Part shown: one piece after another, positions 52,744 to 62,141 of the stretch
Numbering within the stretch: position 1 is the stretch's first letter
Layout of the letters: each line of letters starts with the position of its first letter
Source of the DNA: Bifidobacterium eulemuris
Lineage (GTDB): Bacteria; Actinomycetota; Actinomycetes; Actinomycetales; Bifidobacteriaceae
Direction: 5' to 3'
Length of the DNA stretch: 64,000 bases
Assembly: GCF_014898155.1 (NCBI RefSeq)
Contig: NZ_CP062938.1
Location: 1,116,001 to 1,180,000 of the forward strand
Made by a program: the position numbers and the translations under genes
Notes under the pieces: model-generated
Database searches by the model: none
What the model was told of the DNA's origin: nothing
The model's input: only the letters and a program-made list of their open reading frames with translations

Positions 52744-53478
52744 TCACTCACCATCCTTTTCAGCCTGGGCGGCCTTGGCCTGAGCCTCTTCGCGAGCCTT
52801 GCGGGCCTCGGCGATGCCGGTGGCGCGGGCGCGCAGCAGGGCGTCGGGAGCGACCTCCTCGAGGGAGAGGCCACGACGGGCGGCGATCTCCTCGGGCTCT
52901 TCGAGCTGCTTGAGGGCGGCGACGGTCGCGCGGACCATGTTCACGGCGGTGGGCGAACCCATCGACTTGGTCAGCACGTCGGTGATGCCGGCGCACTCCA
53001 TGACGGCGCGCACCGGGCCACCGGCGATAACGCCGGTACCGGGGGCAGCCGGACGCAGCAGGACGGTGCCGGCGGCGTCGTGACCGATCACCGGGTGGGT
53101 GACGGTGCCGCGGATGCGCGGGACGGTGAACATGTGCTTCTTGGCGTCCAGCTGGCCCTTGGCGATGGCCGCGGGGACCTCGCGGGACTTGCCGTAGCCG
53201 ACGCCCACGGTGCCGTTGCCGTCGCCCACCACCACGAGGGCGGCGAAGCTGAAGGTACGGCCACCCTTGTGGGTCTTGGCCACACGGTTGATGGTCACCA
53301 CGCGATCGAGCAGCTCGTCGCCGCGGTTCTCCTCGCGACGGTTGCGACGCTCGCCGCGACGGCCCTCGCCACGCTGGCCGCGACGGGACTTGCGGTCCGC
53401 GTTGTTGGCCTCGGGAGCCGCAGTGTTCTGAGTTTCTTCAGCCACTTGGGTTTCCTTCTGGGTTTCGATGTCGCTCAC
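52744..53478 (-). CDS. rpsE: 30S ribosomal protein S5 with extended N-terminus
   Basis: 244-aa uS5, longer than the E. coli protein (167). The first 55 residues are Glu/Arg/Gln-rich ([22 protein letters not shown]), then [48 protein letters not shown], the S5 signature, and [24 protein letters not shown]. The start is GTG at 53478, overlapping the rplR stop (GTGA). Confidence 0.97.
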   Translation of the reverse strand: MSDIETQKETQVAEETQNTAAPEANNADRKSRRGQRGEGRRGERRNRREENRGDELLDRVVTINRVAKTHKGGRTFSFAALVVVGDGNGTVGVGYGKSREVPAAIAKGQLDAKKHMFTVPRIRGTVTHPVIGHDAAGTVLLRPAAPGTGVIAGGPVRAVMECAGITDVLTKSMGSPTAVNMVRATVAALKQLEEPEEIAARRGLSLEEVAPDALLRARATGIAEARKAREEAQAKAAQAEKDGE

Positions 53479-53846
53479 AGTGCCAGACCTCCCTCGCGGG
53501 CGCCTTCAGCGACAGCTGCGACGCGACCGGTGTACTTGTTGCCACCGCGATCGAAGACGACCTCGGTGATGCCGGCGGCCTTGGCCTTGTCAGCGATGAG
53601 CTCGCCGACCTTCTTGGCGGCCTCGACCTTGGTGCCTTCGAAGCCCTGGAAGTCGGCGGTCAGAGTGGAGGCGCTCACCAGAGTGATGCCCTTGGTGTCG
53701 TCGACGACCTGGGCGACCATATGACGGTTGGAGCGGGTGACCACCAGGCGCGGACGTTCCGGGGTGCCGGTGATGTGCTTCCTGATGCGGGCGTGGCGGC
53801 GCAGACGCGCAACCTTCTTGCCTTTTCCGAAAATCGTGACGCTCAT
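53475..53846 (-). CDS. rplR: 50S ribosomal protein L18
   Basis: 123-aa uL18, a 5S rRNA-binding protein: [48 protein letters not shown] and [31 protein letters not shown] 53846 is chosen as the conserved start; one nucleotide separates it from rplF. Confidence 0.97.
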   Translation of the reverse strand: MSVTIFGKGKKVARLRRHARIRKHITGTPERPRLVVTRSNRHMVAQVVDDTKGITLVSASTLTADFQGFEGTKVEAAKKVGELIADKAKAAGITEVVFDRGGNKYTGRVAAVAEGAREGGLAL

Positions 53847-53847
53847 A

Positions 53848-54387
53848 TCACTTACCAGCCTTTCCAGCCTTGCGCAGGATACGCTCGTCGGCGTACTTGA
53901 CGCCCTTGCCCTTGTAGGGTTCGGGAGCGCGCAGCTTGCGGATGTTCGCAGCCACCTGGCCAACGGCCTGCTTGTCGGTGCCCTTGACGATCACCTGGTT
54001 GGGGTTCGGCACTTCGAACTCGATGCCTTCCGGCGGATTCACCGTGATGGTGTGGGAGTAGCCGAGGAAGAACTCGATGCCCTTGCCCTTGACGACGGCG
54101 CGGTAACCGGTGCCGACGATGTCGAGGGTCTTGGCGTAGCCTTCGTGCACGCCCTTGACCATGCCGGCCATGATGGAACGGGCCAGACCGTGCTTGGCAC
54201 GGGTCGGGCGCAGGTCATCGGCGGGGGTCAGCACGATGTCGGTGCCTTCGACGGAGGCGGTGATGCCTTCGGGAACCTCGTAGGTGGCGGTGCCCTTCGG
54301 GCCCTTGGCCTCGAAGTTCTGACCGTCGATCTTGACTTCCACGCCGGCCGGGATGGCGACGGGGAGCTTACCAATATGCGATGCCAT
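53848..54387 (-). CDS. rplF: 50S ribosomal protein L6
   Basis: 179-aa uL6: [31 protein letters not shown] at the N-terminal domain and [42 protein letters not shown], the C-terminal signature. It has full family length and lies 17 nt after rpsH. Confidence 0.98.
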   Translation of the reverse strand: MASHIGKLPVAIPAGVEVKIDGQNFEAKGPKGTATYEVPEGITASVEGTDIVLTPADDLRPTRAKHGLARSIMAGMVKGVHEGYAKTLDIVGTGYRAVVKGKGIEFFLGYSHTITVNPPEGIEFEVPNPNQVIVKGTDKQAVGQVAANIRKLRAPEPYKGKGVKYADERILRKAGKAGK

Positions 54388-54404
54388 GATCTAGCTCTCC
54401 TTTC

Positions 54405-54803
54405 TCACCACACGTAGGCGACGATTTCGCCGCCAATGCCCCGGTCGAGGCATTCCTTCTGAGTCAGCAATCCCGAGGAAGTCGAGATGATGGCGATGCC
54501 GAGGCCACCGAGCGGCATCGGCAGGGAGTCGGACTTCGCGTAGCGGCGGAGGCCCGGCTTCGAGATGCGCTTGATGCCCTGGATGGAACGCTCGCCGTTC
54601 GGACCGTACTTGAGGGTGACCTCAAGAGTCTGGCCGACCTTCGCCTCCTTGGCGGCGAAGTCCTTGATGAAGCCTTCGCGCTTGAGGATCTCAGCGATGT
54701 TCGCCTTGAACTTGGAGTACGGCATATCCACGGTCTCGTGCTTTGCCGCGCTCGCGTTACGCAGACGCGTAAGCATGTCTGCAATCGGATCTGTCATTGT
54801 CAT
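54405..54803 (-). CDS. rpsH: 30S ribosomal protein S8
   Basis: 132-aa uS8: [44 protein letters not shown] and the C-terminal [27 protein letters not shown]. The ATG at 54803 gives [11 protein letters not shown]; the ATG at 54797 is a close alternative. Confidence 0.97.
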   Translation of the reverse strand: MTMTDPIADMLTRLRNASAAKHETVDMPYSKFKANIAEILKREGFIKDFAAKEAKVGQTLEVTLKYGPNGERSIQGIKRISKPGLRRYAKSDSLPMPLGGLGIAIISTSSGLLTQKECLDRGIGGEIVAYVW

Positions 54804-54888
54804 TGTGGGCTTCACGCCCTTTCTCGCCGTGGTTTCCGCCGCCCCGCCCTCGTGTGAGAGCCGGGCCACGGACCTTCAGCGTCGATGT

Positions 54889-55074
54889 TTACCAACTGGA
54901 CTTCGTAACTCCGGGCAGCTCGCCGCGATGGGCCTTCTCGCGAAGGCAGATGCGGCACAGGCCGAACTTGCGGTAGACGGAGTGGGGACGACCGCAGACC
55001 TGGCAGCGCGTGTAGGCGCGCACAGCGAACTTCGGCTTAGCGGACGCCTTGTTCTTCAGAGCGGTTTTTGCCAT
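54889..55074 (-). CDS. rpsZ: 30S ribosomal protein S14 type Z
   Basis: 61-aa zinc-type uS14: [60 protein letters not shown]. The CxxC pairs at CQVC and CRIC supply four zinc ligands. ATG 55074 is the conserved start, one nucleotide from the rplE stop. Confidence 0.97.
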   Translation of the reverse strand: MAKTALKNKASAKPKFAVRAYTRCQVCGRPHSVYRKFGLCRICLREKAHRGELPGVTKSSW

Positions 55075-55075
55075 A

Positions 55076-55651
55076 TCAGTTCTCCTTGAAGGGGAAGCCA
55101 AGGTGCTTCAGCAGCGAGTAAGCTTCCTTGTCGTCCTTGGTGGAGGTCACCACGGTGATGTCCATACCGCGCTGGTGATCGATCGAATCGGGATCGATCT
55201 CGTGGAACATGGACTGCTCGGTGAGACCAAAGTTGTAGTTGCCCTGGCCATCGAACTGGTGACCGTTGATGCCGCGGAAGTCGCGGATGCGGGGCAGCGC
55301 GAGGGTCAGCAGACGGTCGAGGAACTCCCACATGCGGTCGCCACGCAGGGTGACGTACGCGCCGATGGCCTGGCCCTCACGCAGATGGAACTGCGCGACG
55401 GACTTCTTGGCCTTGGTGATCTTCGGCTTCTGGCCGGTGATCAGGGTGAGATCCTTGACGGCGCCCTCGATGAGCTTGGAGTCACGAGCCGCGGCGCCGA
55501 CGCCCATGGAGACGACGACCTTCTCGACACGAGCCACCTGCATCGGGTTGGAGTGGTTGAACTCCTTGGTGAGCGCGGGGGCGATCTCTTCCTTGTACTG
55601 CACCTTCAAGCGCGGAGTTGCCGGCGCTTCGATAGCGGTGGTATCGGTCAT
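55076..55651 (-). CDS. rplE: 50S ribosomal protein L5
   Basis: 191-aa uL5, which binds 5S r[83 protein letters not shown] and the C-terminal [25 protein letters not shown]. The ATG overlaps the rplX stop by 4 nt. Confidence 0.98.
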   Translation of the reverse strand: MTDTTAIEAPATPRLKVQYKEEIAPALTKEFNHSNPMQVARVEKVVVSMGVGAAARDSKLIEGAVKDLTLITGQKPKITKAKKSVAQFHLREGQAIGAYVTLRGDRMWEFLDRLLTLALPRIRDFRGINGHQFDGQGNYNFGLTEQSMFHEIDPDSIDHQRGMDITVVTSTKDDKEAYSLLKHLGFPFKEN

Positions 55652-55983
55652 GCCAGCTCCTTTCCGGACTTCTTGGCGACGCGCACGCGCACGGTCTTGA
55701 CCTTGCCGTCACGCGCCTCTTCCTTAACGTTCACGCCCACGCGGGTCGGCTGCTTGGTCTCCGGGTCGATGACCATCACGTTGGAGCGATGGATCGGCGC
55801 CTCGGTGGAGACGATGCCGGACTGCTGGCCCTGCTGGGTGGCGCGCACGTGCTTCTTGACGATCTGCACGCCTTCGACGATCAGTCGGTCGTTGGAGAGC
55901 ACACGGGTCACGGTGCCTTCCTTGCCGCGGTCCTTACCGCGGATGACCTTCACCAGGTCGCCGCTCTTGATCTTGGCTACCAT
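55648..55983 (-). CDS. rplX: 50S ribosomal protein L24
   Basis: 111-aa uL24 with the KOW motif at the start: [42 protein letters not shown], then [27 protein letters not shown]. The start lies 1 nt after the rplN stop, and the end overlaps rplE. Confidence 0.97.
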   Translation of the reverse strand: MVAKIKSGDLVKVIRGKDRGKEGTVTRVLSNDRLIVEGVQIVKKHVRATQQGQQSGIVSTEAPIHRSNVMVIDPETKQPTRVGVNVKEEARDGKVKTVRVRVAKKSGKELA

Positions 55984-55984
55984 G

Positions 55985-56353
55985 TCAGATCACCTCCGGG
56001 GCGAGGGACACGATCTTCATGAAGCGCTTGTCGCGCAGTTCACGACCAACCGGTCCGAAGATACGAGTGCCCTTCGGTTCACGGCCGGAGCCGAGAATGA
56101 CGGCGGCGTTCTCGTCGAACTTGATGTAGGAGCCGTCGGCACGACGGTGCTCCTTAACGGTACGGACGACGACGGCCTTAACCACGTCGCCCTTCTTGAC
56201 CGACCCGCCAGGAATGGCGTCCTTGACGGAGGCGACGATGATGTCGCCGATGCCGGCATAGCGTCGCTTCGATCCGCCGAGCACTCGGATGGCCAGGATT
56301 TCCTTGGCACCCGTGTTGTCGGCGACATGAAGCCGCGTTTCCTGCTGAATCAT
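55985..56353 (-). CDS. rplN: 50S ribosomal protein L14
   Basis: 122-aa uL14: [49 protein letters not shown] and [24 protein letters not shown]. The sequence is canonical over its whole length. A 101-nt gap separates it from rpsQ, larger than most gaps here. Confidence 0.98.
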   Translation of the reverse strand: MIQQETRLHVADNTGAKEILAIRVLGGSKRRYAGIGDIIVASVKDAIPGGSVKKGDVVKAVVVRTVKEHRRADGSYIKFDENAAVILGSGREPKGTRIFGPVGRELRDKRFMKIVSLAPEVI

Positions 56354-56454
56354 TGATTCTCCTTAGCCGAGCTGGTTCTCCCCGCACACCGGGAACGGCG
56401 ATCCCGTAAGGGAACCACCGTGCCCGGTGTGCGCGGAGCCTTGCCGAACTTATG

Positions 56455-56715
56455 TTACTTGGCGCGCTCGATGATGCTTTCGAGACGCCAGCGCTTGGTC
56501 TTGCTCAGAGGCCGAGTCTCCATAATACTCACGAGGTCGCCAATTTTCGCCTCGTTGTGTTCATCATGGACCTTGACCTTCTTGGTGGTGCGGACGACCT
56601 TGCCGTACAGCGGGTGGGTCGAACGCTTTTCGAGCTCGACAGCGATCGTCTTGTCCATAGCGTCGGACACGACGTAGCCGCGACGAACCTTGCGGAAGTT
56701 ACGCTCTTGCGCCAT
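56455..56715 (-). CDS. rpsQ: 30S ribosomal protein S17
   Basis: 86-aa uS17: [76 protein letters not shown] 56715 is preferred; a GTG at 56721 overlapping the rpmC stop would add two residues. Confidence 0.97.
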   Translation of the reverse strand: MAQERNFRKVRRGYVVSDAMDKTIAVELEKRSTHPLYGKVVRTTKKVKVHDEHNEAKIGDLVSIMETRPLSKTKRWRLESIIERAK

Positions 56716-56717
56716 GA

Positions 56718-56969
56718 TCACTTCTCCTTAGTTTCCGTTGCGGCCGGCTCCTGGCTGATGCCAAGCTCGCGTTCGCGCAGCACGGTGTACATGCGGGCGA
56801 TGTCGTGCTTGACGGCCTTGAGACGAGCGGTGTTCTCGAGCTGACCGGTCGCATGCTGGAAGCGCAGGTTGAACAGCTCTTCCTTGGACTTCTTCAGGAA
56901 GCCCTCGATCTCCTCGTTGGTCTTCTCGTTGAGATTCTTGATGGAGTATTCAGCGGTTCCGACTGCCAT
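56718..56969 (-). CDS. rpmC: 50S ribosomal protein L29
   Basis: 83-aa uL29, near the tunnel exit: [65 protein letters not shown] 15-residue tail ([13 protein letters not shown]) extends past the usual end. Its ATG shares one nucleotide with the rplP stop (TGATG). Confidence 0.97.
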   Translation of the reverse strand: MAVGTAEYSIKNLNEKTNEEIEGFLKKSKEELFNLRFQHATGQLENTARLKAVKHDIARMYTVLRERELGISQEPAATETKEK

Positions 56970-57388
56970 CAGATGTCACCACCTTCACGCGCAATAACAC
57001 GGCACTTCATGGGGAGCTTGTCGATGGCGCGGCGCAGGGCCTCGCGAGCGACTTCCTCGGACACGCCGCCGATCTCGAACATGACGCGACCGGGACGGAC
57101 GTTGGCGATCCAGAATTCGGGCGTGCCCTTACCGGAACCCATTCGGGTGCCGAGCGGCTTCTTGGTCAACGGACGATCCGGGAAGACCGTGATCCACACG
57201 CGGCCACCACGCTTGATGTAGCGGGTCATGGCGATACGAGCGGCCTCGATCTGGCGGTTCGTCACGTAGGCCGGGGCGAGCGCCTGGATACCGAAATCAC
57301 CGAAATTGATCTCGTTGCCACCCTTGGACATGCCAAAACGGGTGGGGCGATGCTGCTTGCGGTACTTAGTCCTCTTTGGGATAAGCAT
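56969..57388 (-). CDS. rplP: 50S ribosomal protein L16
   Basis: 139-aa uL16: [66 protein letters not shown] and [17 protein letters not shown] [34 protein letters not shown]. It shapes the A-site. It lies 6 nt after rpsC. Confidence 0.98.
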   Translation of the reverse strand: MLIPKRTKYRKQHRPTRFGMSKGGNEINFGDFGIQALAPAYVTNRQIEAARIAMTRYIKRGGRVWITVFPDRPLTKKPLGTRMGSGKGTPEFWIANVRPGRVMFEIGGVSEEVAREALRRAIDKLPMKCRVIAREGGDI

Positions 57389-57394
57389 TCTTGC

Positions 57395-58201
57395 TCACTC
57401 CTTCGTTTCTGCTGCCTGGGGAGCCTCGGCGGCGGCTTCGGCCTTGGGGGCTTCGGCGGCGGCCTGCTGCTGGGCGGCGGGACGGTTGCCACGGCGCGGA
57501 CGGCGATCGCCGCGACGGCCGGGACGGTTGTTCTGCTGGGCCTGCTGCTCCTCGAACTCAGCCTCGGTCATATCGCCCTTGTAGATCCACACCTTCACGC
57601 CGATACGGCCGTAGGTGGTCTTGGCCTCGAAGAAGCCATAGTCGATCAGGGCGCGGAGGGTCTGCAGCGGAACGCGGCCTTCGCGATAGAACTCGGAACG
57701 GCTCATTTCCGCGCCGCCGAGACGGCCGGAGAGCTTGATGCGGATACCCTTGGCGCCGGCGTGCATGGCATCCTGCTGGGCCTTGCGCATGGCGCGACGG
57801 AAGGTCACGCGGTTGGTCAGCTGCTCGGCGATGCCCTGAGCGACAAGCTGGGCGTCGAGAGCGGCGTTCTTCACCTCGAAGATGTTGAGCTGGACCTGCT
57901 TGCCGGTGATCTTCTCCAGCTTCGCGCGGACGCGCTCGGCCTCGGCGCCACGACGGCCGATCACGATGCCCGGACGGGCGGTGTGAATGTCGACGCGGAC
58001 GCGGTCACGGGTGCGCTCGATGACGATACGGGACACGCCCGCACGCTCGAGATCCTTGCTCATCTCCTTGCGGATCTGATCGTCCTCAAGGACGAAGTCG
58101 CGATAACGCTCGCCGACCTTGTTGGAGTCAGAGAACCACTTGGAGCGGTGGTTTTCGGTGATGCCCAGACGGTAGCCAAACGGATTGATCTTCTGACCCA
58201 T
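57395..58201 (-). CDS. rpsC: 30S ribosomal protein S3
   Basis: 268-aa uS3: [23 protein letters not shown], the KH domain ([35 protein letters not shown]), and [23 protein letters not shown] 60-residue Ala/Gln/Glu/Arg-rich tail ([21 protein letters not shown]...) exceeds E. coli length, as in other actinobacteria. It lies 2 nt after rplV. Confidence 0.98.
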   Translation of the reverse strand: MGQKINPFGYRLGITENHRSKWFSDSNKVGERYRDFVLEDDQIRKEMSKDLERAGVSRIVIERTRDRVRVDIHTARPGIVIGRRGAEAERVRAKLEKITGKQVQLNIFEVKNAALDAQLVAQGIAEQLTNRVTFRRAMRKAQQDAMHAGAKGIRIKLSGRLGGAEMSRSEFYREGRVPLQTLRALIDYGFFEAKTTYGRIGVKVWIYKGDMTEAEFEEQQAQQNNRPGRRGDRRPRRGNRPAAQQQAAAEAPKAEAAAEAPQAAETKE

Positions 58202-58203
58202 CT

Positions 58204-58563
58204 TTAGCGGGCTCCTTCCTTGTTAGCGACGACGACCGTGATGTGGGAGGTGCGCTTGTTGATACGAGCGGCACGGCCCTGGGCGCGAGCGCGGAAGCGC
58301 TTCATGGTCACGCCCTCATCGACGTAGGTCTCCTTGATGACCAGATCGTTCTCGCGGAACGGCTCGCCGGCCCTTTCGGCCTTGACGCGGGCGTTGGCGA
58401 TGGCGCTCTCCAGAACCTTGCGGACCGGCAGGGCCGCGGACTGGGGGGCGAACTTGAGGATGGTAACGGCTTCGGTCGCCTGCTTGCCTCGGATGAGGTC
58501 GACCATGCGGCGAGCCTTGCGCGGCGTCACGCGGACGTGACGAGCAATTGCTTTAGCTTCCAT
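58204..58563 (-). CDS. rplV: 50S ribosomal protein L22
   Basis: 119-aa uL22, lining the exit tunnel with its hairpin: [34 protein letters not shown] and [31 protein letters not shown]. Canonical length; 15 nt after rpsS. Confidence 0.98.
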   Translation of the reverse strand: MEAKAIARHVRVTPRKARRMVDLIRGKQATEAVTILKFAPQSAALPVRKVLESAIANARVKAERAGEPFRENDLVIKETYVDEGVTMKRFRARAQGRAARINKRTSHITVVVANKEGAR

Positions 58564-58578
58564 GTGTCATTCTCTCCT

Positions 58579-58857
58579 TTAGCGGCGGGACTTCTTGTCG
58601 TCCTTCACGTGACCCTTGAAGGTCTTCGTGGGGGCGAACTCACCGAGCTTGTGGCCAACCATGGATTCGGTGACGAACACCGGAACATGCTTGCGGCCGT
58701 CATGAACAGCGAAGGTGTGTCCGATGAAGTCCGGGGTGATCATCGAACGGCGCGACCACGTCTTGATGACGTTGTGCGTGCCCTTCTCGTTCTGATCGTC
58801 GACTTTCTTCTGCAAGTGGGCGTCGACGAAGGGGCCCTTCTTGATGCTACGAGTCAT
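58579..58857 (-). CDS. rpsS: 30S ribosomal protein S19
   Basis: 92-aa uS19: [79 protein letters not shown]. The whole family signature is intact. It follows rplB by 15 nt. Confidence 0.98.
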   Translation of the reverse strand: MTRSIKKGPFVDAHLQKKVDDQNEKGTHNVIKTWSRRSMITPDFIGHTFAVHDGRKHVPVFVTESMVGHKLGEFAPTKTFKGHVKDDKKSRR

Positions 58858-58872
58858 CTTCTCGATACTCCC

Positions 58873-59703
58873 TTACTTGCGGTTCTTGCCATTCGGACGA
58901 CGACGAACAATCATCTTGTTCGAAGCCTTCTTCGGACGACGAGTGCGGACTTCGCCCTTGCCCCACGGGGAGACCGGCGGCTTGCCGCCGCGGGTACGAC
59001 CGCCGTGCGGGTGGTCGACCGGGTTCATGGACTCACCACGGGTGATCGGGCGCTTGCCCATCCAACGGGCGCGACCGGCCTTGCCGAGCTGCACGTTGGC
59101 GTGCTCTTCGTTGCCGACCTCACCGACGGTGGCGCGGCAGCGCGCGTCGACGTTGCGGATTTCGCCGGACGGCATACGCAGCTGGGCGAGGTTTCCGTCC
59201 TTGGCGACGAGCTGCACGGAGGTGCCGGCGGAGCGGGCGATCTTGGCGCCACCCAGCGGGCGGAGCTCGATCGCGTGCACGACGGTACCGGTCGGGATGT
59301 TGCGCAGCGGCAGGTTGTTGCCCGGCTTGATGTCGGCCTGGGCGCCGGTCTCGATGACGTCGCCCTGCTTGATGCCCTTCGGCGCGATGATGTAGCGCTT
59401 CTCGCCATCGGCGTAGTGCAGGAGGGCGATACGGGCGGAGCGGTTCGGATCGTATTCGATCTCGGCGACCTTGGCGGGCACGCCGTCCTTGTCCCAACGC
59501 TTGAAGTCGATGAGACGGTACTGGCGCTTGTGACCGCCGCCGCGATGGCGGGAGGTCATACGGCCGTAGGAGTTGCGACCGCCGGTCTTGGACAGCTTGC
59601 GAACCAGCGACTTCTCAGGCGTGGAACGCGTGAGCTCGGAGAAATCCGAGACGGACGCGTTGCGGCGGCCTGCAGTCGTCGGCTTATAAACGCGGATAGC
59701 CAT
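58873..59703 (-). CDS. rplB: 50S ribosomal protein L2
   Basis: 276-aa uL2: [24 protein letters not shown], the central [12 protein letters not shown], and the C-terminal [17 protein letters not shown] segment reading [28 protein letters not shown] with the conserved His needed near the peptidyl-transferase centre. Full length. Confidence 0.98.
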   Translation of the reverse strand: MAIRVYKPTTAGRRNASVSDFSELTRSTPEKSLVRKLSKTGGRNSYGRMTSRHRGGGHKRQYRLIDFKRWDKDGVPAKVAEIEYDPNRSARIALLHYADGEKRYIIAPKGIKQGDVIETGAQADIKPGNNLPLRNIPTGTVVHAIELRPLGGAKIARSAGTSVQLVAKDGNLAQLRMPSGEIRNVDARCRATVGEVGNEEHANVQLGKAGRARWMGKRPITRGESMNPVDHPHGGRTRGGKPPVSPWGKGEVRTRRPKKASNKMIVRRRPNGKNRK

Positions 59704-59738
59704 AATGTAGTTCTTCCTTTGACTTTCTCGGCTAGCCT

Positions 59739-60035
59739 TCAGTTACCAAAGATGTCGATGGTCTGGCCCTCGGCGACGGTCACGATCGCACGCTTCTGGG
59801 AAGCGCGCTGGCCGAAACCGGTGCGGGTGCGCTGACGCTTGCCGGCGCGGTTGAGGGTGTTGACCTTCGTCACCTTGACCTTGAAGATCTCTTCGATTGC
59901 CTGCTTGATCTGCACCTTGTTCGCGTCCGGGGCCACCACGAAGGTGTACTGTCCCTGGTCGGAAGCGGCGTAGCTCTTCTCGGAGACGACGGGCTTAAGA
60001 ATCACGTCGTACGCGGGCTTGTGAATAGCGACCAT
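59739..60035 (-). CDS. rplW: 50S ribosomal protein L23
   Basis: 98-aa uL23, the tunnel-exit docking protein: [82 protein letters not shown]. It lies 5 nt after rplD. Confidence 0.98.
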   Translation of the reverse strand: MVAIHKPAYDVILKPVVSEKSYAASDQGQYTFVVAPDANKVQIKQAIEEIFKVKVTKVNTLNRAGKRQRTRTGFGQRASQKRAIVTVAEGQTIDIFGN

Positions 60036-60040
60036 CTAAA

Positions 60041-60697
60041 TCAGGCCTCCTTCGGCTCGGTCTTGGCGGCGACGAAAGCCTCGAGGGCTTCCTTCGTGAA
60101 GACCACGTACTGCGCGGTGACCACGTCGTACGTATTGAGCTGATCAACGAAAATCGGGTGAACGGTCGGGATGTTGCGCACGGACAGCCACTCGTTGATG
60201 TTGTCACGAGTGAAGACCACCGTGGTGAACTTGTTCTCGGTGATCGGGGTCAGCGCGGCGACGGCGGCCTTGGTGGACGGCTCGGTGATGCCGAAGTCCA
60301 CGACGGCGATGCGACCGGCGTTGGCGCGATCGGAGAGGACGTAGCGCAGGGCCGCGGCCTTCATCTTCTTCGGGGTGCGCTGGTCGTACTTGCGCGGGTG
60401 CGGGCCGAACACGACGCCACCGTGGTACCACTGCGGAGCGCGGGTCGAACCCTGACGGGCGCGACCGGTGCCCTTCTGCTTCCACGGCTTCTTGCCGCCG
60501 CCGGAAACATTGGCGCGGGTCTTGGTGGAGTGGGTGCCCTGACGGGCCGCGGCCAGCTGGGCCACGACGACCTGGTGCACCAGCGGCACGTGGGACTGGA
60601 TGTCCTCGGCGGAGATGCCGAACAGCTCGGCCGGCGCCTCAACGGTGCCGGAGGCCTTGCCCTTGGCGTCGGTGACGTTCAGAGTAACGTTTGCCAT
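60041..60697 (-). CDS. rplD: 50S ribosomal protein L4
   Basis: 218-aa uL4: the tunnel loop region [60 protein letters not shown] is conserved. In E. coli L4 represses the S10 operon; whether the leader here responds in the same way is unknown. It lies 6 nt after rplC. Confidence 0.98.
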   Translation of the reverse strand: MANVTLNVTDAKGKASGTVEAPAELFGISAEDIQSHVPLVHQVVVAQLAAARQGTHSTKTRANVSGGGKKPWKQKGTGRARQGSTRAPQWYHGGVVFGPHPRKYDQRTPKKMKAAALRYVLSDRANAGRIAVVDFGITEPSTKAAVAALTPITENKFTTVVFTRDNINEWLSVRNIPTVHPIFVDQLNTYDVVTAQYVVFTKEALEAFVAAKTEPKEA

Positions 60698-60703
60698 GAT
60701 CTA

Positions 60704-61354
60704 TCAGGCTCCCTTCACTGCCGAACGGACGAGAACGATACCGCCCTTGGGGCCGGGAACGGCGCCCTTGACAGCGATAACACCGTTCTCAACATCCGCG
60801 GAAACGATGGTGAGGTTCTGCACGGTGGAGGTGACGTGGCCCATACGGCCGGCCATCTTCTTGCCCTTGAGAATGCGACCCGGGGTGGCGCAGGCGCCGA
60901 CGGAGCCGGGACGACGTTCGTTCTTGTGCGAACCGTGGGTACGGCGGTAGGACTTGAAGCCCCAGCGCTTGATGGTGCCGGCGAAGCCCTTGCCCTTGGT
61001 GGTGCCGGTGATATCGACCTCGGTGCCCTCGTCGAACACTTCGGCGGTCAGCTCCTGGCCCACCTCATACTCGGTGGCGTTGTCCTCGCGCACCTCAACG
61101 AGGTGACGGCGCGGGGTGACGCCAGCCTTGGCGAAGTGGCCAGCCAGCGGCTTGGTCACCTTGGTCGGGTCGATCGCGCCATAGCCGATCTGCACCGCGG
61201 TGTAACCGTCGGTCTCATCGGTCTTGATGGCGGTGACCACGTTGGTGGACACGTCGATCAGGGTGACGGGAACGAAGAAGCCGTTCTCATCCCACACCTG
61301 GGACATGCCGAGCTTCTTGCCCAGCAGCGCCTTACGATCTGCTCGTTGCGACAT
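60704..61354 (-). CDS. rplC: 50S ribosomal protein L3
   Basis: 216-aa uL3: [29 protein letters not shown] at the N-terminus and the central [49 protein letters not shown] loop that reaches the peptidyl-transferase region. It lies 17 nt after rpsJ. Confidence 0.98.
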   Translation of the reverse strand: MSQRADRKALLGKKLGMSQVWDENGFFVPVTLIDVSTNVVTAIKTDETDGYTAVQIGYGAIDPTKVTKPLAGHFAKAGVTPRRHLVEVREDNATEYEVGQELTAEVFDEGTEVDITGTTKGKGFAGTIKRWGFKSYRRTHGSHKNERRPGSVGACATPGRILKGKKMAGRMGHVTSTVQNLTIVSADVENGVIAVKGAVPGPKGGIVLVRSAVKGA

Positions 61355-61371
61355 AGCGGTTCCTCCTCCCC

Positions 61372-61680
61372 TTACAGCTTGATCTCGATGTTGACATCCG
61401 CGGGCAGATCAATGTGCATCAGGGAATCCACGGCCTTGGGGGTCGGGTCCACGATGTCGATGAGGCGCTTGTGCGTGCGCATCTCGAAATGCTCGCGAGA
61501 ATCCTTGTACTTGTGAGGAGAACGGATAACACAGAAAACGTTCTTCTCGGTCGGCAGCGGAACGGGGCCAACAACAGTTGCGCCCGCGTTCGTCACCGTT
61601 TCGACGATCTTCTTCGCCGATTGGTCGATGACCTCGTGGTCATAGGACTTAAGCCTGATGCGGATTTTCTGTCCCGCCAT
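61372..61680 (-). CDS. rpsJ: 30S ribosomal protein S10
   Basis: 102-aa uS10, first gene of the S10 operon: [73 protein letters not shown]. It is preceded by a leader of about 160 nt with a strong hairpin and a plausible promoter. Confidence 0.98.
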   Translation of the reverse strand: MAGQKIRIRLKSYDHEVIDQSAKKIVETVTNAGATVVGPVPLPTEKNVFCVIRSPHKYKDSREHFEMRTHKRLIDIVDPTPKAVDSLMHIDLPADVNIEIKL

Positions 61681-61796
61681 TGCCGTCCGCCCTTTCTAGC
61701 GATTCGTGTACTGTTTACCAATCCTGCTTCGTTAAGGGCACCGGCGCGCATGGCCTCCTTTGGACATACGTCCACTGGCGGTCATCCGTCATCAGT

Positions 61797-61839
61797 GCGC
61801 GGCCTCCAAGAACCACTGGTGGTTATTCTTGGTCCGCGC
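61797..61839. promoter_or_regulatory. S10-operon leader hairpin, also terminator-like on the plus strand
   Basis: GCGCGG (61797-61802) pairs with CCGCGC (61834-61839) and CCAAGAA (61806-61812) with TTCTTGG (61826-61832), with CCAC/GTGG inside. On the minus strand it lies at the 5' end of the rpsJ leader. On the plus strand CTCGC and then TTTTTT follow, the form of an intrinsic terminator for antisense transcription. Confidence 0.6.
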
Positions 61840-61850
61840 TCGCTTTTTTG

Positions 61851-61879
61851 ATTCCAATATGCGAGCCCAAAACAGGCAA
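61851..61879 (-). promoter_or_regulatory. Candidate promoter of the S10 operon
   Basis: On the minus strand TTGCCT (61879-61874) and TGGAAT (61856-61851) are 17 nt apart, each with four of six consensus matches. The start would fall near the A6 run just before the leader hairpin. Moderate support only. Confidence 0.35.
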
Positions 61880-61920
61880 CTTCTCAATTAAAGCATCAGG
61901 TACGGATTAAGGGATATGGG

Positions 61921-62010
61921 CGTGTCGCCGCGCGCATTCCCCTTCGGGGAATGCATATCGCGGCGACGCGAGGCGGATCAGTGAAAAGCCCAGTGGGCTT
62001 TTCACCCGCC
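61921..62010. repeat. Two consecutive strong inverted repeats between adhE and S10 operon
   Basis: First: GTCGCCGCG (61924-61932) with CGCGGCGAC (61959-61967), enclosing GCATTCCCC (61934-61942) with GGGGAATGC (61946-61954). Second: GTGAAAAGCCC (61981-61991) with GGGCTTTTCAC (61995-62005), enclosed by GGCGG/CCGCC. Neither has a T-run. They may act as bidirectional barriers or be small mobile hairpins. Confidence 0.7.
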
Positions 62011-62084
62011 GGAGCCATCCTTATAACAAAACTGTTCCACCTCATCACGCAATGCTGCCCATACCTATATATATGCATACGCAA

Positions 62085-62116
62085 AAGGACCCGACTCCAT
62101 ACGGAGCCGGGTCCTT
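62085..62116 (-). terminator. Rho-independent terminator of adhE
   Basis: A 14-bp stem AAGGACCCGACTCC / GGAGCCGGGTCCTT (one G-T pair) with a 4-nt loop, followed on the minus strand by TTTTGCG; 26 nt after the adhE stop. Confidence 0.85.
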
Positions 62117-62141
62117 ATATCAGTTCAACGCCAAGGCGTCA

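Larger units (their letters stand above)
61681..62141. other. Gene-free region between rpsJ and adhE
   Basis: 461 nt without a gene. From the rpsJ side it holds the S10 leader with hairpin 61797-61839, the candidate promoter, two further strong inverted repeats (61921-61970 and 61972-62010), about 75 nt in which nothing was recognised, and the adhE terminator (62085-62116). Confidence 0.7.
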
